A DNA stretch of 64,000 nucleotides from Aggregatilineales bacterium (GCA_030834905.1 JAUQWZ010000052.1:62001-126000); one strand, 5' to 3'; counted from the first letter of the stretch, positions 15,613 to 24,586 are shown. Translations and numbers: made by a program. The notes: generated by a model not told the origin, from the sequence alone.

Positions 15613-16734
15613 TTATCGCAGCCGCTGGTCGTACAGGGTCGGGATTTGCAGCGCCTGTCCGATCAGCAGCGCGGCGGCTTGAAGCCGGGTATGCGCGACC
15701 TGACCATTCAGCGGGATAATCTGCTCGGCGTTGCTGGCTTCCAGCGACTGTTCATCAACGACTGGCAGCTTCTCGTCTGTCTGCCCCTGTGCCGCCAGCA
15801 GGTGGAATGCGCCATCGACGCCGTAAAGATTGATCTCGCCATAGTGGATTTGCCGCGCCGGTTTGCGCCGCGTCGCCTTACTGACGATCTGGGTGACATA
15901 AACGCTTTTTATCTGGCTGGCAGTCAGGCTCCAGCGGCTGCTGCGCCCGCGCATACCGCGCGCCGTCCGCGTCGCGGCGTCAATCTCAATTCGCTTGGTT
16001 CGCCCGAAAACACTGGCGATGGTGCTTAGGCTCAGCAGCAGGAGAAAAGCAGCGCCAGCCAACCCGGCATAGGGCAAAAATTCAGGCTGTGGCAGGGCGA
16101 TGCCGCTGGTCAGCGTCGTCACCGAAAGGATCATAGCGACAGCCGCCCACAGGACATACCACAGCGCCCGCAGCAGCCGGGCGCGTCCCCACGCCGCCGA
16201 AAGCTGAAGTTCCAGCGTCGTTGGGCTGGTGCGCTGGAGCGTCCACTGATCCAGTTTCAGCGGAAGCTGCGCGCGGTCAGCAATCGAGGGAATCGAGGGC
16301 GTGCCGTAACCAACGGCTGCGCCGTCCATATTGGGGGCAATCAGGCTAAAGGGCAGGTTGAGCTGCTTCGCCAGCGCTTCGCCCGCCGCCGCCGCCTTAT
16401 CCTGGTAGAGGCTGGTGTCCGGGTCGTGCCAGTATGCCAGCCCGCACCAGCGGCTGCCGCGCGTCTCTGAAAGCTCCGGCTTCAGCATCAAGCCGAGATG
16501 CCAGGCGGCGTTGCGATTTGACCAGCCGACCACCACCCGGTCTACGTCTTCCAGCGACAGCGCGCCCGAAAGCGGAAGGCGGCGCTGCCTGCCAAAGGTG
16601 GACACATACCGCAGCGGTTGTCCCGGCTGGGCTTCGATGAGGACTGTTTCAGCGCCGTCGCCGTTGGCGAGCAGTCGCCATTGCTTTTGTTGTATGTCGA
16701 TTGACAGGTTACTGCCTGCGGAAATACGATCCAT
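15613..16734 (-). CDS. Uncharacterised protein with two membrane segments
   Basis: 373 residues, no family recognised. The first 170 residues are soluble and mixed alpha/beta in character, containing a conserved-looking VDRVVVGWSNRNAAWHLG block and WCGLAYWHDPD. Two adjacent hydrophobic helices follow (about 193-213 and 222-244), and a C-terminal cytoplasmic part contains KRIEIDAATRTARG and SLTASQIKSVYVTQ, which has the look of a PH-like domain of the kind found in membrane proteins that read their own lipid surface. This is only a resemblance. It is monocistronic, with ATG 16734 as start. The stop lies beside the repeat at 15478-15598. Confidence 0.75.
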   Translation of the reverse strand: MDRISAGSNLSIDIQQKQWRLLANGDGAETVLIEAQPGQPLRYVSTFGRQRRLPLSGALSLEDVDRVVVGWSNRNAAWHLGLMLKPELSETRGSRWCGLAYWHDPDTSLYQDKAAAAGEALAKQLNLPFSLIAPNMDGAAVGYGTPSIPSIADRAQLPLKLDQWTLQRTSPTTLELQLSAAWGRARLLRALWYVLWAAVAMILSVTTLTSGIALPQPEFLPYAGLAGAAFLLLLSLSTIASVFGRTKRIEIDAATRTARGMRGRSSRWSLTASQIKSVYVTQIVSKATRRKPARQIHYGEINLYGVDGAFHLLAAQGQTDEKLPVVDEQSLEASNAEQIIPLNGQVAHTRLQAAALLIGQALQIPTLYDQRLR

Positions 16735-17005
16735 CGTCTGTTCAAATGCCCATGCTAAATGTGTCTATAAGTCTACCCCGTCACGTTAGTGTTATCCAGA
16801 GTTGGCTTATGCAGGCACGAGGTTAGCTTAGCGTTACATCACGCGCTAAGTTCTTCAGTGACAATATTGCGGAAACTGTAATTTTGTGACAAAATCTGCA
16901 CTGTTTTTTTGGCTGGAATGTTCCTGTTCCCCCTCTGGAGGCACTCGCCCTTCTGATCTTTCAATTGGCTTCTCAATCAACTTCTCAACGGAGTATCTGA
17001 TTATT

Positions 17006-19564
17006 ATGCGTGAACTGAATACCACCGAAAACACTCTGATATACATCGTACTAGGAATTGCAGTTGCAGGCTTGCTGTATGCGGTTCTGCTTGCCACGCA
17101 AATTCTGCGCGAGGGAAAAGGCTCGCAGAAAATGCAGGAGGTGTGGGGTTATATTCGGGAAGGCGCGAATGCCTATCTGCGCTCGCAGCTTCGCATCATC
17201 GCCATCCTGATCGTCATTCTGGTCGTTGTCCTCTTCTTCAGCGTTTACATCGTTAATCCGACGCCTTACGCGGTTGAGCATTTCTGCCCCACCGTCGCCC
17301 ACGATGCGCGCGCCACCATTAATGGGGACGACATTCGCGCCGAAACTGCCCTTGCTAACCCCAGCCTGACGGCTGATGAACTGGTGCTGCTTCAGGAAAA
17401 CGCGGTTGTCTACGCGGAAGAAGCCGCCATTATGCGGGCGGGTATTGGCGAGCTGACCGACCCTGCTACTGGCGTGCTGCTGCCCGCCTGCGATGCGGCA
17501 CGCATTAATATTGCCGTTGGGCGCGCCGGGGCGTTCTTCATGGGCGCGGTTTTCTCGGCGATGGTCGGCTTTATCGGCATGAACATGGCGGTGCAGGGTA
17601 ACGTTCGCGTAGCCGCCGCCGCTGTCGATCCAAAGCGTGGCTATTCCGACGCGCTTCGTATCGCCTATCGCTCCGGCACCATCACCGGTATGTTAACCGA
17701 CGGTCTGGGCTTATTTGGCGGCACGATCATCTTCATCATCTTCGGCATTGCTTCGCCGGACGCGCTGCTGGGCTTCGGCTTCGGCGGCACGCTGCTGGCG
17801 CTGTTCATGCGCGTCGGCGGCGGTATCTTCACCAAAGCGGCAGACGTGGGCGCTGATCTCGTCGGCAAGGTTGAAGCAGGGCTGCCGGAAGACGACCCGC
17901 GCAACGCGGCGGTGATCGCCGACCTGGTGGGCGATAACGTCGGTGACTGCGCCGGTATGGCAGCCGACATCTTCGAAAGCTACGAAGTCACCATCGTTTC
18001 CGGCTTAATCCTCGGTCTGGCGCTGGCAACGGTCACGCGCAGCCCGATCTGGATCGTCTTCCCGCTGGTTGTGCGCGGTATCGGCGTGCTTAGCTCCATC
18101 ATCAGCACCTATCTCGTGCGCTCGTCCGGTTCGGGCAAAGATGCGCTGGCGGCGATTTCGCGCGGCTTCTACAGCGCGGCAGTTATCAGTGTCACGTTGT
18201 TCGCTATCTTCACAGTCGGCTACATGCACGAACCCAACCTCAACGGCGGCGGCGTCATCTGGCAGCCGCTGGCATCAGTCGTGGTCGGCATCGTCCTTGC
18301 CATCGTCATCGAGCGCGTGACCGCTTATTTCACCAACACCGAACACCCGCCGGTTCAGGAAATCGCCAAAAACGCCCAGACCGGACCCGCGACTGTGATC
18401 CTGAGTGGTCTGGCGTCGGGAATGGAAAGCAGCGTCTGGGCGGTTCTCGTCATCGCTGGCAGTATCCTGTGCAGCATCATCATCTTCACGCTTTTCCCGA
18501 TCACCGACGTTAACGGCGTTCAGATCGTGGATACCTTCACGGCAGTCCTCTACGGCGTCGCCATGACCGGTATTGGCATGTTGTCCCTGACGGGCAACAA
18601 CGTCGCGATGGACGCATTTGGTCCCATTTCGGACAACGCCCAGGGTGTTGCCGAACTGGCGGGTGAAAGCGGCGGTCAGGGCGGCGAAATCCTCGAAAGC
18701 CTGGACGCCGTCGGCAATACGACCAAGGCGATCACCAAAGGCGTGGCAATTGGCTCTGCCGTGATCGCGGCGGTAGCGCTGTTTGGCTCCTTCCTGACCG
18801 ATACCCGCGTCGTCCAGCTAGGTCTGGATGTTCCGCTGGATAAGACGCTCTTCGGAACCGGCATCAATATCGCCAACCCGATTGTGTTTGTCGGCTTCCT
18901 CATCGGCGGCGGCTTGATCTTCCTGTTTAGTTCGCTGCTCATTCGCTCGGTCAACCGCGCCGCCTTCAGGATGATCGGCGTGGTGCGTCGTCAGCTTCGC
19001 ATCCCCGGCATCATGGAGGGCACCAAGACCCCGGATTACGCGGAATGCGTTAGTGTCTCGACAGAGGCGGCGCAGCGCGAGCTGATGCCCCTCGGCGTGA
19101 TCGCCATTCTCGTCCCGATTGTGATCGGCTTCCTGTTCGGCGTGGCGGCGCTTGGCGGCTTCAACGCTGGCATCATCCTCACCGGTCAGTTGATGGCGGT
19201 GTTCATGAGCAATGCCGGTGGTGCCTGGGACAACGCCAAGAAGTACATCGAAGAAGGCAATTACGGCGGCAAGGGATCTGAGCCGCACAAGGCAACTGTC
19301 GTCGGCGATACCGTCGGCGATCCCTTCAAGGACACGGCGGGTCCGGCGCTCAACCCGATGATCAAGGTCGTCAACCTGGTGTCGCTGCTGGCAGCGCCGC
19401 TGGTGGTGACGGCTGAAGTGACGCTGGACAGCAGCGGTCGGCTGATTGTGACCGTGATCATGCTGGTGCTGGTCGGTGTTATCACATCGATGATTTTCCG
19501 CAGCAAGCGCGCCGATCCCGAGACGGAAGAACTGGCAGAAGCGATCGTCTCAGTTGGCGACTAA
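17006..19564 (+). CDS. hppA: Membrane-bound proton-pumping pyrophosphatase
   Basis: 852 residues. The substrate-binding motifs DVGADLVGKVEAGLPEDDPRN (from 280) and VGDNVGDCAGMAADIFES (308-325), and the C-terminal GDTVGDPFKDTAGPALNP, define the family. It couples PPi hydrolysis to ion pumping across the membrane. The selectivity segment reads GNTTKAITKG, with Lys574 where potassium-dependent enzymes have Ala, so a potassium-independent proton pump is expected. Unusual is an insertion of about 85 residues (84-168) between membrane helices 2 and 3, outside the membrane core, with Cys94 and Cys162. Start set at ATG 17006, before the first helix (ENTLIYIVLGIAVAGLLYAV); the open frame extends 40 codons upstream to a GTG without coding character. 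Confidence 0.95.
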   Translation: MRELNTTENTLIYIVLGIAVAGLLYAVLLATQILREGKGSQKMQEVWGYIREGANAYLRSQLRIIAILIVILVVVLFFSVYIVNPTPYAVEHFCPTVAHDARATINGDDIRAETALANPSLTADELVLLQENAVVYAEEAAIMRAGIGELTDPATGVLLPACDAARINIAVGRAGAFFMGAVFSAMVGFIGMNMAVQGNVRVAAAAVDPKRGYSDALRIAYRSGTITGMLTDGLGLFGGTIIFIIFGIASPDALLGFGFGGTLLALFMRVGGGIFTKAADVGADLVGKVEAGLPEDDPRNAAVIADLVGDNVGDCAGMAADIFESYEVTIVSGLILGLALATVTRSPIWIVFPLVVRGIGVLSSIISTYLVRSSGSGKDALAAISRGFYSAAVISVTLFAIFTVGYMHEPNLNGGGVIWQPLASVVVGIVLAIVIERVTAYFTNTEHPPVQEIAKNAQTGPATVILSGLASGMESSVWAVLVIAGSILCSIIIFTLFPITDVNGVQIVDTFTAVLYGVAMTGIGMLSLTGNNVAMDAFGPISDNAQGVAELAGESGGQGGEILESLDAVGNTTKAITKGVAIGSAVIAAVALFGSFLTDTRVVQLGLDVPLDKTLFGTGINIANPIVFVGFLIGGGLIFLFSSLLIRSVNRAAFRMIGVVRRQLRIPGIMEGTKTPDYAECVSVSTEAAQRELMPLGVIAILVPIVIGFLFGVAALGGFNAGIILTGQLMAVFMSNAGGAWDNAKKYIEEGNYGGKGSEPHKATVVGDTVGDPFKDTAGPALNPMIKVVNLVSLLAAPLVVTAEVTLDSSGRLIVTVIMLVLVGVITSMIFRSKRADPETEELAEAIVSVGD

Positions 19565-19625
19565 ATGCAGCGCCTGATGTTGTGAGGGCGCGGCGTGCTG
19601 CGCCCTCGATCTGATACAGGTAACA

Positions 19626-19661
19626 AACCGCGCCGCATCACCCGATGCGGCGCGGTTTTGT
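19626..19661 (+). terminator. Rho-independent terminator after hppA
   Basis: A perfect 14-base-pair hairpin (AACCGCGCCGCATC with a four-base loop and its complement, 19626-19657) runs into TTTTG. A second hairpin of eight base pairs (GAGGGCGC/GCGCCCTC, about 19583-19606) precedes it. Confidence 0.85.
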
Positions 19662-19711
19662 TGTGCCTGGGCGTATAATAGGCATACGCGCATGAGGCGA
19701 AAGCAGATACT

Positions 19712-19966
19712 ATGCCGACAGTACTTCGTGAAGGCGGGTTTCAGTTCATTATCTTTACTTCGGATCACCCACCTGCCCATGTTCACGTTCGACGTGAAGG
19801 CAAGTTGGCGAAGGTACAACTCGACCCAATCAGATTTGAGAGGACAGGCGGATTCAACGCGGGCGAACAAGCCAGAATCATCGCGATAATCCGTGAACAC
19901 CACGAATACTTACTTGAAGCCTGGAGGCAGGTCTATCCAGAAGAGGGGGCACAAAGTGATGAGTAA
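19712..19966 (+). CDS. DUF4160 protein (toxin-antitoxin-like pair, first gene)
   Basis: 84 residues: PTVLREGGFQFIIFTSDHPP then AHVHVRREGKLAKVQLDPI, ending in a helical EQARIIAIIREHHEYLLEAW. This is the DUF4160 pattern, with the family's HPPAHVHV motif at about 19-26. DUF4160 genes are regularly found joined to DUF2442 genes, as here, and the pair has the size and overlap of a type II toxin-antitoxin module, but no activity has been established to my knowledge. GAGGCGAAAG precedes ATG 19712. The stop overlaps the next start by eight bases. Confidence 0.88.
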   Translation: MPTVLREGGFQFIIFTSDHPPAHVHVRREGKLAKVQLDPIRFERTGGFNAGEQARIIAIIREHHEYLLEAWRQVYPEEGAQSDE

Positions 19967-20213
19967 CGATCAAGTGATAGCGGTCGAGTTTCAGGACAAT
20001 ACGGTGTATTTACGCCTTGCAGATGGGCGCGTTATTGGCAATCCTCTGGAGTGGCATACCTGGCTTGAATCGGCGACACCTGAACAGCGCGCCAACGTCG
20101 AAATGTTCGAACTGAGCGTCTATTTCCCCGATTTAGATGATGGTCTGGATGTCGAAGAAATGATGAAGGGAATGCCCCCGCGCCGCCGTAAGCACGCGGT
20201 GGTCACTCACTAA
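19959..20213 (+). CDS. DUF2442 protein (partner of DUF4160)
   Basis: 84 residues: VIAVEFQDNTVYLRLADGRVIGNPLEWHTWLESATPEQR is the DUF2442 pattern, a small beta-rich domain that typically carries the regulatory or antitoxin role in such pairs. ATG 19959 lies inside the end of the DUF4160 gene, with GAGGGGG about nine bases upstream, so translation is coupled. The C-terminal tail PPRRRKHAVV is basic. Followed after one base by the UDG-like gene, which may therefore be in the same transcript. Confidence 0.88.
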   Translation: MSNDQVIAVEFQDNTVYLRLADGRVIGNPLEWHTWLESATPEQRANVEMFELSVYFPDLDDGLDVEEMMKGMPPRRRKHAVVTH

Positions 20214-20214
20214 A

Positions 20215-20865
20215 ATGGTGAATACATACGATTTTCGCCCCTTCATCGAACGGCTGGCGCGCGCCGAAACTGCCCCTGACGTCTATAACCAGTTCGGCGC
20301 GGGAGACAACCCCTACAACGCTGTTCGCCGCGCAAATCTCGAACGCTTCCTGAGTGATGTCTATGCCCGCCAGCCGAAATTTGCCCTGATCGGCGAAGCG
20401 CCCGGCTACAAAGGGATGCGGCTGACCGGCGTTCCACTTATGAGCCGCCGAATGCTGGTGAATGGCATTCCGGCGCTGGAGATGTTTGGCAGCGCGCGCG
20501 GTTATCAGGATGTCCCCGAACCGGGTTTTGAGCGCACCCAGAGCGAGCAAAGCGGCACCATCGCCTGGGGGATGCTGGCGGAACTCGGTATCCTGCCCAT
20601 GATCTGGGCGGCATTTCCGTTTCATCCCCATGAAGCGGGTAAACCGCTGACCAACCGCGCGCCGCGCCGCCCCGAAGTGAAACTGGGCGCGCCGTTCCTG
20701 CTCGAACTGCTGGACATTTTCCAGCCGCAGAAAGTGATCGCCTTTGGCAACGTTGGCTATAGCTCGCTCACCGAGTTGGGCATCCCGTCTGTCAAAATCC
20801 GCCATCCGGCGCAGGGCGGCAAGAACGATTTTGTGGCGGGGCTGCGGCGAGAGGCGCGGCTCTGA
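20215..20865 (+). CDS. Uracil-DNA glycosylase-superfamily protein
   Basis: 216 residues. The motif FALIGEAPGYKGMRLTGVPL near residues 56-75 corresponds to motif 1 (GEAPG) of the family 4/5 type glycosylases, AFPFHPH sits in the middle, VIAFGNVGYSSL in the second half, and IRHPAQGGKNDF near 194 takes the place of the His-Pro motif 2. Unlike families 4 and 5 no four-cysteine iron-sulphur cluster is visible. It may remove damaged bases or be a divergent member with another role. It begins one base after the DUF2442 stop codon; there is no strong ribosome binding site, suggesting coupling. Confidence 0.75.
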   Translation: MVNTYDFRPFIERLARAETAPDVYNQFGAGDNPYNAVRRANLERFLSDVYARQPKFALIGEAPGYKGMRLTGVPLMSRRMLVNGIPALEMFGSARGYQDVPEPGFERTQSEQSGTIAWGMLAELGILPMIWAAFPFHPHEAGKPLTNRAPRRPEVKLGAPFLLELLDIFQPQKVIAFGNVGYSSLTELGIPSVKIRHPAQGGKNDFVAGLRREARL

Positions 20866-20924
20866 GGAACACGAAGCGACCCTGCTTTGTGATAAGATAA
20901 TGTCAGAAAGTCTGGAGAATACGT

Positions 20925-21482
20925 ATGGCGCTGCGTGAAAAGTTGTACACGGCAGAAGAATTTTTCAAGATCGCTAGCCTTCCCGAAAACGAAGAAAAGC
21001 GGCTGGAACTGGACGACGGAGCCATTGTCGACATGGGATCATCGAGCCAACTCAACACGGTTACTGCAATGCGAATCGGCTATTTTCTCAACGCCTACGT
21101 TATTCCCAATGATCTCGGCTATGTCACCGGTGCTGACGGTGGTTTCAAGCTCGGCGAAAAGCGAGCACGGATTTCCGACGTTGCCTTTGTCTCAAAATCG
21201 CGGGTTCTTCGGTTAAAAGGGACGCAGTTCCCGTTCGCGCCGGATTTGGCTGTTGAAGTGGTTTCGCCTGATGAGGACATTTTCAAGAAGGCGAGAGAGT
21301 ACCTTCACGCCGGTACACGCCTCGTATGGGCGGTCTATACCGGTGAGAAGATGGTGTATGTGATGCGCCTGGACGCTGATGGCAGTATTCGCAGCGTGCC
21401 GTTTGGCATCGACTCCACACTGAATGGCGGTGATGTGCTGCCCGGATTTACCCTCTCGGTGCGTGAGATATTTCCTCAATAG
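20925..21482 (+). CDS. Uma2-family putative endonuclease
   Basis: 185 residues of the Uma2 family (PD-(D/E)xK nuclease fold): YTAEEFFKIASLPENEEKRLELDDGAIVDM at the N-terminus, then ARISDVAFV with the first acidic residue, and APDLAVEVVSPDED, with KKAREYLHAGTRLVWAVY after it. The active-site trio would be the Asp of ISDVAF, the Glu of AVEVVSP and the Lys of KKAREY. Uma2 genes are widespread and numerous in Chloroflexota and cyanobacteria; their targets are unknown. GGAG is nine bases before ATG 20925. Monocistronic. Confidence 0.9.
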   Translation: MALREKLYTAEEFFKIASLPENEEKRLELDDGAIVDMGSSSQLNTVTAMRIGYFLNAYVIPNDLGYVTGADGGFKLGEKRARISDVAFVSKSRVLRLKGTQFPFAPDLAVEVVSPDEDIFKKAREYLHAGTRLVWAVYTGEKMVYVMRLDADGSIRSVPFGIDSTLNGGDVLPGFTLSVREIFPQ

Positions 21483-21545
21483 CGCGCTGTTCTCCTCAGA
21501 AAATCTCTGCACTGGCAAACGCCTACATAATAATGATATTTGCTG

Positions 21546-21574
21546 TTGATCTGATAGAACAAATATGCTATATT
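21546..21574 (+). promoter_or_regulatory. Putative recA promoter
   Basis: TTGATC (21546-21551), 17 bases, TATATT (21569-21574). A second TATAAT stands alone at 21624-21629 without a -35. The spacer contains GAACAAATATGC, which resembles half of the Gram-positive type LexA site (CGAAC-N4-GTTCG) but lacks the second half, so SOS control cannot be claimed. Confidence 0.5.
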
Positions 21575-21697
21575 ACAATGATTGAGCGCGGGGCATATTC
21601 GCGCATACTTTGGCAATTTGGTCTATAATTTCACTAGCCAGCACGATACGAGCAAAGGATGGTTGCTTTGGCTCCGCGAAAAGGTAATGAAAGAAAG

Positions 21698-22759
21698 ATG
21701 GAATATACCTCGCTGGAGGGTCCGTCCCAACTTCCGTTTTCGGATGAGGGACGCCGTAAAGCGATGGACGCTGCCCTGGAAGACCTCACCAAACGCTTTG
21801 GCGAAGGGACGGTCGTGCGCCTGGGTGATGCTTCCCAGTTAACGGTTGATGTGATTTCCAGCGGTTCGCTTACGGTCGATATTGCCACTGGCGTTGGCGG
21901 TATTCCTCGCGGGCGCGTCACCGAGATTTACGGTCCTGAGAGCAGCGGCAAGACCACGATCTGCCTGCACGTCATTGCCGAGGCGCAGAAACGCGGCGGC
22001 TGGTGCGCGTTCGTGGATATGGAGCACGCGCTTGATCCCGCTTATGCGGCGCGTATCGGCGTGAACGTCGAGACGCTCTACATTGCCCAACCAGACACCG
22101 CCGAGCAGGCGCTCGAAATCACCGAGTCGCTGGTGCGCTCCGGCGCGCTGGATGTCGTCGTGCTGGATAGTGTCGCCGCGCTGGTGCCGCGCGTTGAAAT
22201 TGAAGGCGAGATGGGCGACGCCCACGTCGGTATTCAGGCGCGTTTGATGAGTCAGGCGCTGCGCAAGCTGTCGGGCGCTATCAAGCAGTCGAACACGGCG
22301 GTGCTGTTCACCAACCAGCTTCGCGATAAGATCGGCGTCATGTATGGCAGCCCGGAGACGACTTCCGGCGGGCGCGCGTTGAAATTCTATGCCAGCGTGC
22401 GTCTTGACGTGCGCCGGCAGGAATCGATCAAGGCTTCTGGCGGTGAAGTGGTTGGCAACCGCACCCGCGTGCGCGTGACCAAGAACAAGGTCGCGCCGCC
22501 ATTCCGCGAAGCCGAATTTGACATTATGTTCCTTGAAGGTGGCATCAGCAAGGCGGGCGAAATTCTCGACCTCGCCTCCGAAAACGGTATCGTTGAAAAG
22601 CGGGGCGCTTTCTTCCGCTACAACGACGGTCTGCTGGGGCAGGGGCGCGAGAACGCCAAGCAGTACCTGCTGGAAAACCCAGCCGTCGCCGTCGAGATCG
22701 AAAATCAGGTGCGCCAGCATTACGGACTGCCAACGCCCAACGGCGCAGCCCCGGAATAA
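21698..22759 (+). CDS. recA: Recombinase RecA
   Basis: 353 residues from ATG 21698. Walker A is GPESSGKTT from residue 79, followed by the MAW-type VDMEHALDPAYA, Walker B VVVLDSVAAL, the L2 loop region and NQLRDKIGVMYGSPETTSGG. RecA binds single-stranded DNA, drives strand exchange and triggers LexA self-cleavage. ATG 21659 in the same frame is an alternative start giving 13 more residues; neither has a clear ribosome binding site. The gene is followed by a cluster of palindromic repeats, and recX or other recombination genes are not adjacent. Confidence 0.97.
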   Translation: MEYTSLEGPSQLPFSDEGRRKAMDAALEDLTKRFGEGTVVRLGDASQLTVDVISSGSLTVDIATGVGGIPRGRVTEIYGPESSGKTTICLHVIAEAQKRGGWCAFVDMEHALDPAYAARIGVNVETLYIAQPDTAEQALEITESLVRSGALDVVVLDSVAALVPRVEIEGEMGDAHVGIQARLMSQALRKLSGAIKQSNTAVLFTNQLRDKIGVMYGSPETTSGGRALKFYASVRLDVRRQESIKASGGEVVGNRTRVRVTKNKVAPPFREAEFDIMFLEGGISKAGEILDLASENGIVEKRGAFFRYNDGLLGQGRENAKQYLLENPAVAVEIENQVRQHYGLPTPNGAAPE

Positions 22760-22783
22760 CGGCGCAGGCAATGCGACAATATA

Positions 22784-22992
22784 GGGGACACGAAACACAG
22801 TCGTGTCCCGCCCAATATAACAATCATTGTAGGGACACGACATTGTCGTGTCCGTTTCATATCCGCTGCTTTTAGGACACGTAGGGACACCATATATGGT
22901 GTCCAATAGATCGCCAGACAGCGGACACGATATTATCGTGTCCCTACGGAAAACCCGTATTGTTTTGTTAAACACCCTGTATGGTGTCCCTG
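22784..22992. repeat. Cluster of five GGACAC-type palindromes
   Basis: In the 274-base gap after recA there are five related palindromes: 22785-22808, 22833-22853 and 22923-22942 have arms GGACACGA/TCGTGTCC; 22884-22903 has GGACACCATA/TATGGTGTCC; 22974-22990 is half of the latter. The cluster ends with GTGAATCACC, the reverse of the GTGATTCAC word found beside the copies at 13336 and 15478. Nothing else was found in this gap. Confidence 0.85.
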
Positions 22993-23033
22993 TAATTCCC
23001 GCAGGTTATTCGTGAATCACCAACAGCCTCTGG

Positions 23034-24320
23034 CTATCCCTCAAACGACGAGCGCGCCCGTGGAAGCTGCATAATATCGCCGTCTAGCTGCACCACTTCC
23101 ATCGCCATCCATGCCAGTCGGCTGCTCGGCGTCAGCACCTGCACCCAGGTTCCCGCCGCATTGCGTCCGATGGCGGTGAACTGCTGGTTTCCCTGCGCTC
23201 GTTCCAGCATGGTGTAGCCCACCGCCGGACCCGACCGGACATTGGCGCCGTCGGGGATGATGACGGTTGCCGTCAGCGGGTTTTGCAGCAGGAATCCCAG
23301 TTGAAAGCCGTTGCGCCAGCGCGGTACAACCTGCACGAACGTGTTCCCCAGCTTGAACGGCAGCGGATTCCCCTGTTCATCAAAGTACGTCAGCGGATCG
23401 ACGGCATTCTCCCGCCGCCACAGCCCCTCAAAATACTGTCCATCGCGCAGCAGGACGGCACGCCCGCTTCCCATCAGATCGACTGTAAACGCGAAGTTCG
23501 CCTCGCCCCAGTACCCGTCATAAATGATCGGCTGCTCGATATGATCCGCCTCGACGATCAGGACGTTGGCGGCGCTGATCTGTGTTTCCGTCATGGCGTC
23601 GAAATGCGCCTCGCCTTCCTGGCTGCGCAGCCAGCGCCCGCTGCGCCGGTCATACGTCCATTCCACATCGGTGGCATTGTAGTACACCCGCACGCCGCTT
23701 AAAGGCACGCCGCCGCCGGGCGGGCGAACGCTGAACGCCATCCCAAACAGAGGTTCGGGCGTGGTATCGCGCCTGCGAACGACCGCGTCGGCGCGTAGTT
23801 CCGCCGTGTTGGCAAACAGCGTGTGCTCGTAGGCAACGCCCGGTTCCTGAATCCGGCACATTCCCGGACAGGTGCCGCCGTACAGCGAACGCGAGCTGAT
23901 GACCGCGTCCGACCGGATGCGATCCAGCGTTCCGGCTGAGCTTCCCGAATGGGCGTAGAGAGCGTTGAATATCCGCACCAGATCGAAATCGCCCAGGCGA
24001 GCGCTGCGCACCGGTCCGACGCGCTCGAAGTCCTGGCTGTAGTAAATGGCGGCGAAGCGCGTGACGCCGCCTTCGACCACCAGCTCCCATACCATATCCG
24101 CGCCGTTCAAGCCCCACTGCGGGCGCACCACCGGCGGGAAATTGCTGATTTTGACGATCAGCGGGCGGCGGTTGAGATTTTCAGGATTTTCTACTGGCAG
24201 ACCGGTCAGCGGATTAACGCCTTCGGGATATACATACGGTCCCAGGATGGTGCCCTGTGCCAGTGTTGTGCCGGGCACAAGCAGCAGCAGTGCCAGGATC
24301 AATAAAAGCAGTCGTGACAT
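23034..24320 (-). CDS. Secreted DUF3048 protein with C-terminal SH3b domain
   Basis: 428 residues with a signal peptide (SRLLLLILALLLLVPGTTLAQG). The DUF3048 region (about 30-345; YerB family) shows VNPLTGLPVENPENLNRRPL, KISNFPPVVRPQWGLNGADMVWE, FAAIYYSQDFERVGPVRSAR and RSDAVISSRSLYGGTCPGMCR. DUF3048 proteins are extracytoplasmic, often lipoproteins, of unknown function. The last 80 residues (IIPDGANVRSGPAVGYTMLE...TWVQVLTPSSRLAWM) are an SH3b domain, which could hold the protein to the cell wall or glycans. I chose ATG 24320 because AAGGA lies eight bases upstream and the signal peptide then begins at the N-terminus. Confidence 0.87.
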   Translation of the reverse strand: MSRLLLLILALLLLVPGTTLAQGTILGPYVYPEGVNPLTGLPVENPENLNRRPLIVKISNFPPVVRPQWGLNGADMVWELVVEGGVTRFAAIYYSQDFERVGPVRSARLGDFDLVRIFNALYAHSGSSAGTLDRIRSDAVISSRSLYGGTCPGMCRIQEPGVAYEHTLFANTAELRADAVVRRRDTTPEPLFGMAFSVRPPGGGVPLSGVRVYYNATDVEWTYDRRSGRWLRSQEGEAHFDAMTETQISAANVLIVEADHIEQPIIYDGYWGEANFAFTVDLMGSGRAVLLRDGQYFEGLWRRENAVDPLTYFDEQGNPLPFKLGNTFVQVVPRWRNGFQLGFLLQNPLTATVIIPDGANVRSGPAVGYTMLERAQGNQQFTAIGRNAAGTWVQVLTPSSRLAWMAMEVVQLDGDIMQLPRARSSFEG

Positions 24321-24586
24321 AGAAAACGTCCTTGTGTGCGAGGCGAGCCAGCCGTTTTCAGCAGCCCGCGCTCCAGCCAGTGACGCATCTGGCGGCTGAT
24401 ACATGACTGCTAACCGCCACTGTAGCATGAATCCTCCTTCGCTGCCCACCGATCAGCCTACGATCACATCAGGACAAATCAGCCAGAAGGGTTATACTGA
24501 TAGCTCGATCTGTTCTCTAGTGAGACATACTGGCAGCGTTTTTCCGCGCGCTGGCTGCATTAGATCACACAGGAATGTTCGCTGCT

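Noticed and set aside
14234..15682. A 482-codon plus-strand frame across the metal ABC operon
   Set aside because: Opposite to two clear transporter genes on the reverse strand and lacking any family pattern.
21555..21575. LexA/SOS box in the recA promoter
   Set aside because: Only half of the GAAC-N-GTTC pattern is present, so the site is not supported.
22784..22992. Possible CRISPR-like array after recA
   Set aside because: Five palindromes of two types with unequal distances; this is a repeat cluster, not repeat-spacer units.
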